A DNA stretch of 64,000 nucleotides from the NCBI RefSeq assembly GCF_002245695.1, contig NZ_NOII01000001.1, positions 1,240,001-1,304,000 of the forward strand, in the 5' to 3' direction. Under the pieces are notes generated by a model. That model was not told the DNA's origin. It saw nothing but the letters and a program-made list of their open reading frames with translations, and did no database searches. Below, piece by piece: positions 16,614 to 24,982 of the stretch. This DNA is from Fictibacillus aquaticus (GTDB lineage Bacteria; Bacillota; Bacilli; Bacillales; Fictibacillaceae). The translations under genes were made by a program, and so were the position numbers. Each line of letters begins with the position of its first letter. Position 1 is the first letter of the stretch.

Positions 16614-17060
16614 TTAAGCTTCTGCTTCTGTAACAAAATCAGCTGTACAGCACTGGCACTTTTTAGCGCGCAGCGGAATCTGCGCCAAGCAATAAGGACA
16701 TTCCTTCGTATCCGGCTCTTTCACTTCTTCTTTTTTCTTGAAGCGGTTTACTTGTTTGACCACAATAAAAATGACGATCGCGATAATAATGAAATTAATA
16801 ATGCTGTTAATAAAAAGGCCGTAATTTATTGTAGCTGCGCCATCCTTTTGCGCTGCGGCTAGCGAGCTGTAATCTTTTCCGCTCAAGTTCAGATAAAGGC
16901 TGCTGAAATCCACTTTGCCGAGCAGCAAACCGATTGGAGGCATGATTACATCTTCCACCAGAGAGGTAACAATCTTAGAAAATGCGGCGCCAATGATGAC
17001 ACCGATAGCTAGATCAATAACATTTCCTCGCATAATAAACTTCTTAAATTCTTCCCACAT
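16614..17060 (-). CDS. mscL: Large-conductance mechanosensitive channel with zinc-ribbon tail
   Basis: Pentameric tension-gated channel that releases solutes on osmotic downshock. TM1 is residues 14-44 ([18 protein letters not shown] and on to [11 protein letters not shown]) and TM2 about 81-101. At 148 residues it is longer than the usual 125-130 because the C-terminus carries CPYC-x10-CQCC (Cys121, 124, 135, 138), a predicted zinc ribbon replacing the plain helical bundle. ATG at 17060 follows AGGAG. Monocistronic. Confidence 0.95.
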   Translation of the reverse strand: MWEEFKKFIMRGNVIDLAIGVIIGAAFSKIVTSLVEDVIMPPIGLLLGKVDFSSLYLNLSGKDYSSLAAAQKDGAATINYGLFINSIINFIIIAIVIFIVVKQVNRFKKKEEVKEPDTKECPYCLAQIPLRAKKCQCCTADFVTEAEA

Positions 17061-17282
17061 TCAAAAAAGCTCCTTTCAGACGAATGTTAATGTCTATTTT
17101 ACATAAAATCTGGCTTCTAACCAAATCGCTTGTCTATCCATATATTTCTTACTATTTTCACCCCTGGGATTTTTAATGAAGGAATTTCTAAAAAAATAGG
17201 CTTAACCCTATAGACATTCGCCCAAACACCAGACTTGTACGGTGTATATGTTAGGGATGTAGAGATGAAGGAGGTGTAAGGG

Positions 17283-17381
17283 ATGGGAACTAAAGGTTAC
17301 GGTCATGGCCACGGCTTCGCGTTGATCATTGTGTTGTTCATCTTGTTAATCATTATCGGTGCTTGCTGGTGCGGATATTAA
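17283..17381 (+). CDS. YjcZ-type sporulation peptide, 32 aa
   Basis: Tiny membrane peptide MGTKGYGHGHGFALIIVLFI followed by LLIIIGACWCGY. The Gly/His/Tyr-rich head, single hydrophobic span and Cys-Gly-Tyr end match the YjcZ family of small sporulation proteins, many of them made in the mother cell or found with the spore. AAGGAGGTG gives an excellent ribosome binding site. TATATGTTA 36 bp upstream is only a weak match to a sigma-K -10 element. A second family member is at 48534. Confidence 0.85.
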   Translation: MGTKGYGHGHGFALIIVLFILLIIIGACWCGY

Positions 17382-17506
17382 TCCACTGAAGTCTTCCGCT
17401 TTTATTTAATGAACTGTCTGTAAGCAACAAGCGTTCGTTACGCCCGCTTTTCAAACCTTCTTGAACAAAAGCACTGCACTTCAGCGGCAACTCCCATACG
17501 ATGACA
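17382..17506. other. Intergenic, nothing recognised
   Basis: First third of the 335-bp gap before mta; no gene or clear site seen before the terminator at 17507. Confidence 0.5.
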
Positions 17507-17548
17507 CAGCGGAAAAACCCCTTTCAGCCGAATGGGGCTTTTCCGCTG
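17507..17548 (+). terminator. Terminator-like hairpin after the YjcZ peptide
   Basis: CAGCGGAAAAACCCC/GGGGCTTTTCCGCTG (one mismatch) followed by TTTGTTGTT. Confidence 0.7.
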
Positions 17549-17581
17549 TTTGTTGTTCTGGCTGTGTTAAGCCGGTAAGTC

Positions 17582-17648
17582 GGGGTACGGTACCATTTCC
17601 TTCTGCGATGCGCCGCTTCGCTGTTTAGAAAAAATGGTACCGTACCCC
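17582..17648. repeat. REPIN-like inverted repeat, copy 5
   Basis: Arms GGGGTACGGTACCATTT and AAATGGTACCGTACCCC, 67 bp. It ends 16 bp before the -35 box of the mta promoter. Confidence 0.9.
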
Positions 17649-17664
17649 AAAAGAAAAAATTATG

Positions 17665-17695
17665 TTGACCCTGACGCTGCGTGATGATTTACGAT
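17665..17695 (+). promoter_or_regulatory. MerR-type promoter of mta (19-bp spacer)
   Basis: TTGACC, 19 bp, TACGAT. The overlong spacer contains the dyad ACGC-T-GCGT within CTGACGCTGCGTGATG. MerR-family activators untwist such promoters. Position 22 bp upstream of the mta start codon fits autoactivation. Confidence 0.7.
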
Positions 17696-17716
17696 ACATA
17701 TATGGAGGTGAGTTAG

Positions 17717-18478
17717 ATGTACAAAGTAAAGGAAATGGCTGATCTGTCTGGTGTAAGTGTCCGGACGCTTCATCATTATGACGAGATCGGTCTGCTTATC
17801 CCTGATTCTTTCTCTCCTTCCGGCTACCGTCTTTATTCAAAAACCAACCTTGAACGTCTGCAGCAGATTTTATTTTTCAAAGAGCTCGGCTTCGGGCTTG
17901 TACAGATCAAAGAGATTCTTGACCAGCCAGGATTTGACCGTAAGGAAGCAATGATGGCGCATAAAGAGCTTTTGATTAAAAGGAAGAACAGGCTAGAGAG
18001 CATCATCGAGACGGTAGAAAAGACAATTCAATCGATTGAAGGAGGATTGAAAATGAAGGAAAAAGAAATGTTTGACGGATTCAGCATGGAAGATATTCAG
18101 AAACATAAAGAAAAATACAGTAAAGAAGCACGGAAGAAATACGGTGCTGCAATTGTGTCTGAAACAGAGAGAAAAACAGATTCATATACAAAGGAAGACT
18201 GGGCAAATATCTCCTCCAAAACGGAGGAAATCTATAAGAAAATTGCATCACGTATGGATTACGGACCCGAGGATGAAGAAGTCCAGCAAGAAGTAGGAAA
18301 ATGGCGGCAGCTGATCACCGACAATTTTTACGACTGTACATTTGATATTTTCAGGGGGCTTGGCGATCTCTACGTAGACGATCCGCGCTTCACGAAAAAC
18401 ATCGATAAACACAAGAAAGGCCTGGCTTCTTTCTTGAAAGATGCGATGCATGTTTACTGCGACCGTCATTCTAAGTAA
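17717..18478 (+). CDS. mta: MerR family activator Mta (TipAS domain)
   Basis: 253 residues: N-terminal MerR winged helix (VKEMADLSGVSVRTLHHYDE, then GYRLYSKTNLERLQQILFFK), a dimerising coiled coil (about 75-115) and a C-terminal TipAS domain with the conserved DFYDCTFDI-like NFYDCTFDIFRGLGDLYVDD and a final YCDRH. In B. subtilis, Mta senses structurally varied drugs and switches on multidrug efflux genes as well as itself. No efflux gene is next to it here, so its targets must lie elsewhere. GGAGGTGAG precedes the ATG. Confidence 0.92.
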   Translation: MYKVKEMADLSGVSVRTLHHYDEIGLLIPDSFSPSGYRLYSKTNLERLQQILFFKELGFGLVQIKEILDQPGFDRKEAMMAHKELLIKRKNRLESIIETVEKTIQSIEGGLKMKEKEMFDGFSMEDIQKHKEKYSKEARKKYGAAIVSETERKTDSYTKEDWANISSKTEEIYKKIASRMDYGPEDEEVQQEVGKWRQLITDNFYDCTFDIFRGLGDLYVDDPRFTKNIDKHKKGLASFLKDAMHVYCDRHSK

Positions 18479-18481
18479 TAC

Positions 18482-18525
18482 AAAGACAGGCGCCAGCATC
18501 CAAGCGGATGTTAGCGCCTGTCTTT
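18482..18525. terminator. Bidirectional terminator, mta / hom
   Basis: AAAGACAGGCGC/GCGCCTGTCTTT, 12-bp perfect stem followed by TT; it ends mta and the long methionine operon. Confidence 0.88.
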
Positions 18526-19521
18526 TTATGCATACTGACTTTGCACGGTACTGTTAAGATTCAGCTTGCCGGCAAGCGCTGCCGCGTCCTCAACCATCGC
18601 GCTTGCAGTAGGCAGCTTGCCTGCTCCTGCTCCTTGCACCGTTACGAGTCCTGCCAGGCTGGCTGATACTGTCACCGCATTAATCACACCTTCCACACTG
18701 TAAAGCGGATGTTCTTCTGTTAGCAGGACTGGCTTTACACTTGCTGTTATGCCCTGCTCTGTCTGCTCCGCCCTCACTATATGCTTAAATCTAAATCCTC
18801 TGTTGCTTGCTTCAGTTACCTGCTCTGGTGTGATAGACGATATACCTTCTACATCCTCGATCTTCCAGTCAGGCTGTTCGCCGAAAGCAAGCTGACTTAA
18901 GATCATTAGCTTGTTATAAGCATCAAAGCCTTCAACATCTGCTGAAGGATCAGCTTCGGCATATCCTTTCTGCTGTGCAAGCTCCAGCGCCTGCTCAAAT
19001 GAAAGACCTTGCTCTCTCATCACTGATAAGATGAAATTGGATGTGCCGTTTAAGATTCCTTCCACAGATTGAATTCTGTTCACTTTCAGCAGTTCAGAAA
19101 TCGTCCGGATAACAGGTGCTCCGCCTGCTGTTGTAGCTTCGAAACCTACTGATACTCCTGCTTCTTCCGCCTCCTTAAGCAGCGAGGCGCCATGTCTGGC
19201 AAACATGACTTTATTTGCCGTAATCACATGGCAGCCACTTTGTATAGACCTCTTTAAATAGCTCAATCCAGGTTCTTCTCCTACGATTGCTTCAAAGACA
19301 ACCTGCAGGTCTGGAATGCTGATAATGTGTTCAAAGTCATCGGTCAGCAGCGTCTCCGGAACTCCGTTTCGGTGTTTTGATAAGTCTTTAACGAGGATTG
19401 CTTCTATTGAAAGCTCTGCCCCGAACAGCTCCTTAAGCTGTTCGCCATGTGTCTGAACGGCTTCATAAACACCCTGTCCGACCGTACCGAATCCAAGTAA
19501 AGCCGCTTTAATCACCGTCAT
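18526..19521 (-). CDS. hom: Homoserine dehydrogenase, short form without ACT domain
   Basis: Reduces aspartate semialdehyde to homoserine, the acceptor used by MetX. 331 residues: Rossmann motif LLGFGTVGQGV (8-18), then VITANKVMFARHG and the catalytic region EADPSADVEGFDAYNKLMIL. The usual Bacillus enzyme (about 430 residues) ends in an ACT domain for threonine feedback; this one stops before it. Being last in a SAM-controlled operon, it looks like a methionine-dedicated isozyme free of threonine inhibition. GGGGGAG precedes the ATG. Confidence 0.93.
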   Translation of the reverse strand: MTVIKAALLGFGTVGQGVYEAVQTHGEQLKELFGAELSIEAILVKDLSKHRNGVPETLLTDDFEHIISIPDLQVVFEAIVGEEPGLSYLKRSIQSGCHVITANKVMFARHGASLLKEAEEAGVSVGFEATTAGGAPVIRTISELLKVNRIQSVEGILNGTSNFILSVMREQGLSFEQALELAQQKGYAEADPSADVEGFDAYNKLMILSQLAFGEQPDWKIEDVEGISSITPEQVTEASNRGFRFKHIVRAEQTEQGITASVKPVLLTEEHPLYSVEGVINAVTVSASLAGLVTVQGAGAGKLPTASAMVEDAAALAGKLNLNSTVQSQYA

Positions 19522-19546
19522 GTCACTCCCCCTTTTGGATGTTTTC

Positions 19547-19613
19547 GGGGTACGGTACCATTTCTTGAAATCACTGCAGAATCGCGCTTCATATTAAAAT
19601 GGTACCGTACCCC
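19547..19613. repeat. REPIN-like inverted repeat, copy 6 (inside an operon)
   Basis: Arms GGGGTACGGTACCATTT and AAATGGTACCGTACCCC in the 111-bp gap between metX and hom, which are otherwise tightly packed genes of one transcript. As RNA it would form a 17-bp stem between the two cistrons. Confidence 0.9.
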
Positions 19614-19632
19614 ATCATTGTTGTTATCATTA

Positions 19633-20709
19633 TTACCGATGATCATTCAGTGCTGCTTCCACATGAAGACCCCACTTTTCGAACTGAGTTAAAAAGCCGT
19701 CATGCCCAAAATGTGTATTCACATGAACGTATGTGCTGTTTGGCACAGCTTGCACGCTATCCTTGATAGTCTCTGGGTCATATAGGATGTCTCCTTCAAA
19801 GCCAAAAGCATAAAGGTCAGCTCGAATCAGCTTAGCCGCTTCTTCCCAGCCGCCTCGTCCTCTGCCGGCATCATGTCCGTTCATCGCATAAAGCAGTGTA
19901 AGGTAGCTGTTTGCATCAAATCTTTTTGCAAGCTTTATACCTTGATAGTTCATATAAGATTCCACCTGATAATAAGGTCCAGCACTTTCATGTGCCGCCT
20001 CTTCGCGCTGAAACCTGCCGTCAAAAAGGACCGGGGTACGGTACGTAACGAGGCCGGTCATACGGGCGATTTCCAGTCCTTTCAGCACCGTACCGTCTTC
20101 ATAATCTCCGCTGTTCCATCCTGGATCATTTTTAATAGCCTCGATGCTGATCCGGTTAAACGCGATGCCATAATCACTCAGTGCCGGGGTCGCCGCAAAG
20201 ATAAACAGCTGTTTCATGAAAGCCGGATATTCAACACCCCATTCAAAAGCCTGCATCCCGCCAAGTGATCCGCCTATAACAGCATGCAGTTCCGTTATCC
20301 CCAGAATATCGAGCGCTTTTTTCTGTGCCCTGACCATATCTCTTACTGAAATAAACGGAAAACGCGACCTGTATCGCTTACCCGTTTTCCGATCGACCGA
20401 CATAGGGCCTGTTGAGCCGCTGCATCCTCCTAAAACGTTGAAAGTAACCACACAAAACAATGATGTATCCACATATTTGCCGTACCCGATCAGACCCGAC
20501 CACCATCCAGGCTCAGCCTCAGTGCCTGCTGCGTGATGGCTGCCCGTAAGTGCGTGGCACACGAGAATAGCTGGGCCCTTCATATTTCCTGCGGCTTCAT
20601 AAGCGAGTTCCACATCATGCAGCTGCTCTCCGCTATCGAGCTTCAGACTGCCGATATTAACTTTTCCTGTTAATCTTTCAGGCGCCGGCGCCAAGCTTTT
20701 CAAGTTCAC
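19633..20709 (-). CDS. metX: Homoserine O-acetyltransferase
   Basis: Transfers acetyl from acetyl-CoA to homoserine, giving O-acetylhomoserine for MetY. 358 residues, alpha/beta-hydrolase fold: nucleophile elbow GGSLGG with Ser148, oxyanion region HALTGSHH, and the late His in THFGHDGFL. The TFNVLGGCSGSTGP segment is diagnostic of MetX. Translation appears to begin at GTG 20709 within the last 32 bp of acsA, indicating coupling to the acetyl-CoA synthetase. An imperfect copy of the GGGGTACGGTAC motif lies within the coding sequence near 20033-20097. Confidence 0.94.
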   Translation of the reverse strand: MNLKSLAPAPERLTGKVNIGSLKLDSGEQLHDVELAYEAAGNMKGPAILVCHALTGSHHAAGTEAEPGWWSGLIGYGKYVDTSLFCVVTFNVLGGCSGSTGPMSVDRKTGKRYRSRFPFISVRDMVRAQKKALDILGITELHAVIGGSLGGMQAFEWGVEYPAFMKQLFIFAATPALSDYGIAFNRISIEAIKNDPGWNSGDYEDGTVLKGLEIARMTGLVTYRTPVLFDGRFQREEAAHESAGPYYQVESYMNYQGIKLAKRFDANSYLTLLYAMNGHDAGRGRGGWEEAAKLIRADLYAFGFEGDILYDPETIKDSVQAVPNSTYVHVNTHFGHDGFLTQFEKWGLHVEAALNDHR

Positions 20710-22375
20710 GGGCTTTCAACTCTCTTCGTAAGATTTTGCCTGAAATCTTTGTTTTCGGAAGTTCTGCTACAATCTCAATCTCGCGCGGAGCTGCATGAGC
20801 CGCCAGTTCTCCTCGGACAAACTTTCTGACCGCTTCCTTAAGCTCTGGCGTTTCTGTATATCCTTTTTTTAGTACAACAAACGCTTTGACAATCTCACCT
20901 CTGATTGGATCCGGTTTGCCAATGACCCCAGCCTCTGCAACTGCCGGGTGTTCGATCAGCTTGCTTTCCACCTCAAACGGCCCGATCCGCTCACCGGAGG
21001 AATTAATCATGTCATCACTGCGTCCTTGGAAGAAGAGATAACCTTCTTCATCCATGACAGCGAGATCACCGGACACATACCATCCTTCATATGGAAAATA
21101 AGAGTTGTATTTCGCTTCGTTCTTCCAAACTTCTTTCATGATTCCAGGCCAAGGAGCTTTTACAGCAAGATGGCCGATCGTTCCTCTTGGCTGCTCTACT
21201 CCGTTATCATCGAGCACTGCCGCGGTGATTCCGGGAAACGGACGTCCCATAGAACCTGGCTTGATGGTCTCTGACGGCAGGTTCACGATTAGCTGCGCCC
21301 CTGTCTCGGTCATCCACCATGTGTCATGAATGCGGTGTTTGAGTGTTTCTGCACCCCAGTAGATGACCTCAGGATTGAGCGGTTCTCCTACACTGAGAAT
21401 GTGACGCAGCTTTGACAAATCATATTGTCCCGGCAGATCATCGCCCTCTGATTTCAGCATCCGGAAAGCAGTAGGTGCGCTGTACCAGACGGTCACCCCA
21501 GCGGTTTCCAATGTGTGATACCACTGTTCAGCACTGAATCTTCCCCCGTGAACAACGACCGTTACACCGTTCAATAACGGTGCAAATACGCCGTAAACTG
21601 TTCCTGTTACCCATCCAGGATGAGCCGTGCACCAATAAACATCATCTTCATTCAGATCAAGTACCCAGCGTCCGGTCTGATATTGATGGACCATGGCACG
21701 GTGCGCATGAATAATGCCCTTCGGCTTTCCAGTCGATCCGCTCGTGTAATGGATATTTAACCCGTGTTCCGCGTCTACCCATTCAAGTACAAATTCTTCA
21801 TCCAGCGTTTCGCTTAAAGCCTCTGGCAGAGAAATTTCTCCGTTCTGTCCGCTTCCATCTGTTAAAAAAACCGTATGCAGGCTTGGAAGATCCTCTCGCG
21901 GGACTCGTTGTAAAAGCTCACGGTCCGTGATGAGATACTCTCCCTGGCAGTCACCGATCCTGTCCCGGACGGCATCAGACATAAACGCTTCAAATAGAGG
22001 TCCGACTACTGCTCCCAGCTTTATCGCTGCCAGCATAGCAATATGGCAGTCAGGATGCTTTGGCAGAAATACAAAAACAAAATCTCCCTTTTTCACACCG
22101 TGCTTTTTTAAAACAGCCGCCAGCTGATCCGTCCTTTGTTTAAGCTCATCATAGGAAATTTTCTGCTCTTTTCCTTCATTTAAATAATGCAATGCTGTCT
22201 TCTGTCCGCGCCCTTCTTCCACATGTCTGTCAACACATTCATATGCCATGTTTACTTTATTCTCTGAAAATCCTTTGAACCGTTTCTTAGCCTCATTCCA
22301 AGAAAGCGAATTGCGTCCTCCATCTTTCACAATGTTGCTTGTTTCAACAACAGGTACTAATCTCTGTGCTGCCAT
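20678..22375 (-). CDS. acsA: Acetyl-CoA synthetase, AMP-forming
   Basis: Activates acetate with ATP and CoA; 565 residues. ANL-superfamily motifs are HYTSGSTGKPKGIIH (P-loop), DTWWMTETG (A5), EGWYVSGDLAVMDEEGY, GRSDDMINSSGERIGPFEVE (hinge) and the C-terminal KTKISGKILRREL, whose second-last Lys is the catalytic, regulated lysine. The ETG motif preceded by WWMT marks acetate/propionate enzymes. It starts 3 bp after ssuB and overlaps metX. Placement in a methionine operon suggests it supplies acetyl-CoA for homoserine acetylation. Other short-chain acids remain possible. Confidence 0.9.
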   Translation of the reverse strand: MAAQRLVPVVETSNIVKDGGRNSLSWNEAKKRFKGFSENKVNMAYECVDRHVEEGRGQKTALHYLNEGKEQKISYDELKQRTDQLAAVLKKHGVKKGDFVFVFLPKHPDCHIAMLAAIKLGAVVGPLFEAFMSDAVRDRIGDCQGEYLITDRELLQRVPREDLPSLHTVFLTDGSGQNGEISLPEALSETLDEEFVLEWVDAEHGLNIHYTSGSTGKPKGIIHAHRAMVHQYQTGRWVLDLNEDDVYWCTAHPGWVTGTVYGVFAPLLNGVTVVVHGGRFSAEQWYHTLETAGVTVWYSAPTAFRMLKSEGDDLPGQYDLSKLRHILSVGEPLNPEVIYWGAETLKHRIHDTWWMTETGAQLIVNLPSETIKPGSMGRPFPGITAAVLDDNGVEQPRGTIGHLAVKAPWPGIMKEVWKNEAKYNSYFPYEGWYVSGDLAVMDEEGYLFFQGRSDDMINSSGERIGPFEVESKLIEHPAVAEAGVIGKPDPIRGEIVKAFVVLKKGYTETPELKEAVRKFVRGELAAHAAPREIEIVAELPKTKISGKILRRELKARELEKLGAGA

Positions 22376-22378
22376 CTT

Positions 22379-23104
22379 CTAATTCGCCTCCTGTCTGCTT
22401 AAATCAAGCAAATTTAAAATGTTCGACTTACGCTCTGCCAGCTCATGGCTCCCGCGCTGCCGCGGTTTTTTTATATCATCCAAAATCAGCTCAGCATACT
22501 GTTCGCCAGGCTGCCCTTTCAAAACAAAGATCCTGTCGCATAAATACAGCGCTTCATCGATATCATGCGTGACAAGAACCATCGTAGTCTTGCGCTTCTC
22601 CCATAGAGACAGCAAAAGATCCTGCAGCTGCATTTTTGTAAAAGCATCAAGCGCACTAAACGGTTCATCAAGCAGCAGCACAGACGGGTCTGTGATAAGC
22701 GCTCTTGCAATCGCTGTCCTCTGTGCCATCCCGCCGCTTAAGTCTTTAGGGTAATGATTCTCAAACCCTGTCAGTCCGACAAGATCGATGAATTGCTGAA
22801 TCTCCACTTCTTTTCCGGCTCCATCTTTTACGCCAAAACCGATATTCTCTTTCACCGTCAGCCATGGCATAAGCCTCGGTTCCTGAAACATCATGCCTGG
22901 CTGCTTGCCGTCTTTGTCTTTGTTTTTAAGTTTTCCGGTAAAATTTTGATCAAGCCCGGCCAGCACTCTGAGCAATGTACTCTTGCCGCATCCGCTCGTT
23001 CCAAGAATGCCAATAATTTCGCTTTCCTGAACCGTGAAATGAAGATTGCGAAAACCTGCGCTGCCGCCTTTAAATACTCTCTTAAGCTGCTGAACTGCCA
23101 GCAT
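22379..23104 (-). CDS. ssuB: ABC transporter ATP-binding protein, SsuB/TauB type
   Basis: ATPase for a nitrate/sulfonate/taurine-type importer, 241 residues. Walker A GTSGCGKST (34-42), Q-loop MMFQEPRLMPW, signature DLSGGMAQRTAIARAL and Walker B LLLDEPFSALD are all present. It lies 12 bp after the permease gene. The MFQEPRLMPW form of the Q-loop is characteristic of this transporter subfamily. Specificity comes from the binding protein, not from this subunit. Confidence 0.9.
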   Translation of the reverse strand: MLAVQQLKRVFKGGSAGFRNLHFTVQESEIIGILGTSGCGKSTLLRVLAGLDQNFTGKLKNKDKDGKQPGMMFQEPRLMPWLTVKENIGFGVKDGAGKEVEIQQFIDLVGLTGFENHYPKDLSGGMAQRTAIARALITDPSVLLLDEPFSALDAFTKMQLQDLLLSLWEKRKTTMVLVTHDIDEALYLCDRIFVLKGQPGEQYAELILDDIKKPRQRGSHELAERKSNILNLLDLSRQEAN

Positions 23105-23116
23105 ACTGCTCCCTCC

Positions 23117-23959
23117 CTATCCCTGGTTCGCCAAAGTATCTTGATAGTGAAGCGCCTTTGTTTCTACTAGCTTTAACACTGAATCGGATCCTTTCCCGAG
23201 CAGTGCAAATAATAGAATGCTCGCGATGACAACATCAGGCGCATACGTATTCTGCCCTTCTACGAGCAGATACCCAAGCCCTTCGCTTGCACCCATGAGC
23301 TCTGCCGCTACGACGAACATCCAGCCTACTCCAAGTCCGCTTCTGATTCCGGTAATAAAACTTGGAAGAGCTGACGGGAGGATGATTCGCCTGACGATTT
23401 GCAGGCTGCTAAACTGATAGATTTTCCCGACTTCGATCAGCTTTCTGTCTACCCCTTGGATGCCTGCCACAATATTCAAGTAAACCGGGAAAAAAACACC
23501 GACTGCGATAAGCACAATTTTGGAAGGTTCACCGATTCCCATCCATAAAATGAAAAGCGGCACCCACGCCAATGAAGGGATAGAACGAAATGCTTGAACG
23601 AGTGAGTCTAGCAAATTTTCGGCTAGCTTCCAATAGCCGACAAACGAACCGATCACCACTGCGCTCGCCGTTCCGATTACGAATCCGATGAACACACGAT
23701 ACAGTGTGATCCAAATATGGCTCCAGAGCGATCCGTCCGCTGCCATCTCTGAAATTTTAGCTAAAACTACAGTTGGCGCCGGCAGGAGATGTGCCTCAAA
23801 CACACCTCTTACACTCGCAATCTCCCAGCTAATTAGCAGGATCATTGGGATGATCAGCCCGAGCCAGCTGCCCTGAAGCCTTTCTTTTAAAAGCGGCCGA
23901 AGCAGTTCCTTCTTCTTTTCACTTGCACGTGACTGCCATAACTCTGTTTTGCTTGCCAT
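23117..23959 (-). CDS. ssuC: ABC transporter permease, SsuC type
   Basis: Inner-membrane subunit, 280 residues with six predicted spans. The EAA loop that docks the ATPase reads GKIYQFSSLQIVRRIILPSA near residue 185-205, followed by LPSFITGIRSGLGVGWMFVV, typical of the nitrate/sulfonate/taurine permeases. The ORF begins at ATG 23959 after an AGGAGGG-type site. Part of the SAM-controlled operon. Confidence 0.9.
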   Translation of the reverse strand: MASKTELWQSRASEKKKELLRPLLKERLQGSWLGLIIPMILLISWEIASVRGVFEAHLLPAPTVVLAKISEMAADGSLWSHIWITLYRVFIGFVIGTASAVVIGSFVGYWKLAENLLDSLVQAFRSIPSLAWVPLFILWMGIGEPSKIVLIAVGVFFPVYLNIVAGIQGVDRKLIEVGKIYQFSSLQIVRRIILPSALPSFITGIRSGLGVGWMFVVAAELMGASEGLGYLLVEGQNTYAPDVVIASILLFALLGKGSDSVLKLVETKALHYQDTLANQG

Positions 23960-23975
23960 TATGCTGCCCTCCTGA

Positions 23976-24959
23976 CTATTTCACAGCCTTTTCTGCAAAT
24001 GACGGATTGATCAGTTCATTAACTACCTTGTCGATATCGGTATCAGGGCTGATCACCTTTTCTGCTTTAAGCACCTCGCCTGCTGAAGAAATGGCTTCGC
24101 GCTGCTCATCTCCAGGAACCGGCTGTTCAAAATTGTTGCGCTCCAGCTCTTTCTTTGCTACTTCCAGCGACAATCCCGCTTCCTCTGACAGCAGCTTTGC
24201 CGCCTCATCAGGATGTTCAAGCGTCCATTGACGTGCTTTCTCATACAATGCAATCACTTTTTTCACATATTCCGGGTGATCTTTGGCGAACTCTGACCGT
24301 ACATTCAGCGTGCCGTACGTATTGAAGTCTGGATTGCGGTATAAAAACTTCCCGTCAGACTCGAGCTCTACCTTTGCCATGTGCGGATCAAGCCCCGCCC
24401 AAGCATCCACCTCTCCTGACAGCAGCGCGTTCGCACCGTCCTGATGCTGAAGGTTGACGATTTTTACATCCTTCGACGAGAGTCCTTCTTCTTTCAGCGC
24501 GCGAAGGAGAAAAATGTATGGATCTGTACCGATTGTTGCCGCTATTTTCTTCCCCTTTAAGTCCTTAACAGATTTTATTTTCTTATCCTTAGTCACGAGT
24601 GCTGTCCATTCAGGCTGAGAATAAATATAAACTGACTCGATCGGAGCGCCCTTTGATTTGGCGATAAAAGCAGCCGCTCCTGCTGTAGATCCGAAGTCAA
24701 CACTGCTGGAGTTTAAGAATTCCAGTGCTTTATTACTGCCCAGGCTCTGCACCCACTTAACTTCAACACCGTCTTTTTTCAGCTCTTTCTCTGCCCAGCC
24801 AAATTTTTTCAGTACAAGGCTCGTTGGCGAATAATACGCATAATCGAGCGTAATCTTTTCTGGCTTCTCATCGCCGCCGCTCGCTTTATCTGAGCAGCCT
24901 GCAAGCAGAAATGCCGCTGCCACTGCTGACATCAGCAATCCTTTACTCCATTTTTTCAT
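23976..24959 (-). CDS. ssuA: Aliphatic sulfonate-type ABC substrate-binding lipoprotein
   Basis: Extracytoplasmic binding protein anchored by lipid: signal peptide MKKWSKGLLMSAVAAAFLLA with lipobox LLAGC (Cys22). 327 residues of the SsuA/THI5-like fold (SLGSNKALEFLNSSSVDFGS, then IATIGTDPYIFLLRALKEEG). The ligand is probably a sulfonate or another organosulfur compound because the operon makes sulfur amino acids under a SAM riboswitch; ligand assignment is inference. Confidence 0.88.
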   Translation of the reverse strand: MKKWSKGLLMSAVAAAFLLAGCSDKASGGDEKPEKITLDYAYYSPTSLVLKKFGWAEKELKKDGVEVKWVQSLGSNKALEFLNSSSVDFGSTAGAAAFIAKSKGAPIESVYIYSQPEWTALVTKDKKIKSVKDLKGKKIAATIGTDPYIFLLRALKEEGLSSKDVKIVNLQHQDGANALLSGEVDAWAGLDPHMAKVELESDGKFLYRNPDFNTYGTLNVRSEFAKDHPEYVKKVIALYEKARQWTLEHPDEAAKLLSEEAGLSLEVAKKELERNNFEQPVPGDEQREAISSAGEVLKAEKVISPDTDIDKVVNELINPSFAEKAVK

Positions 24960-24982
24960 GGTCTCTCTCCTTTATTCTCTAT

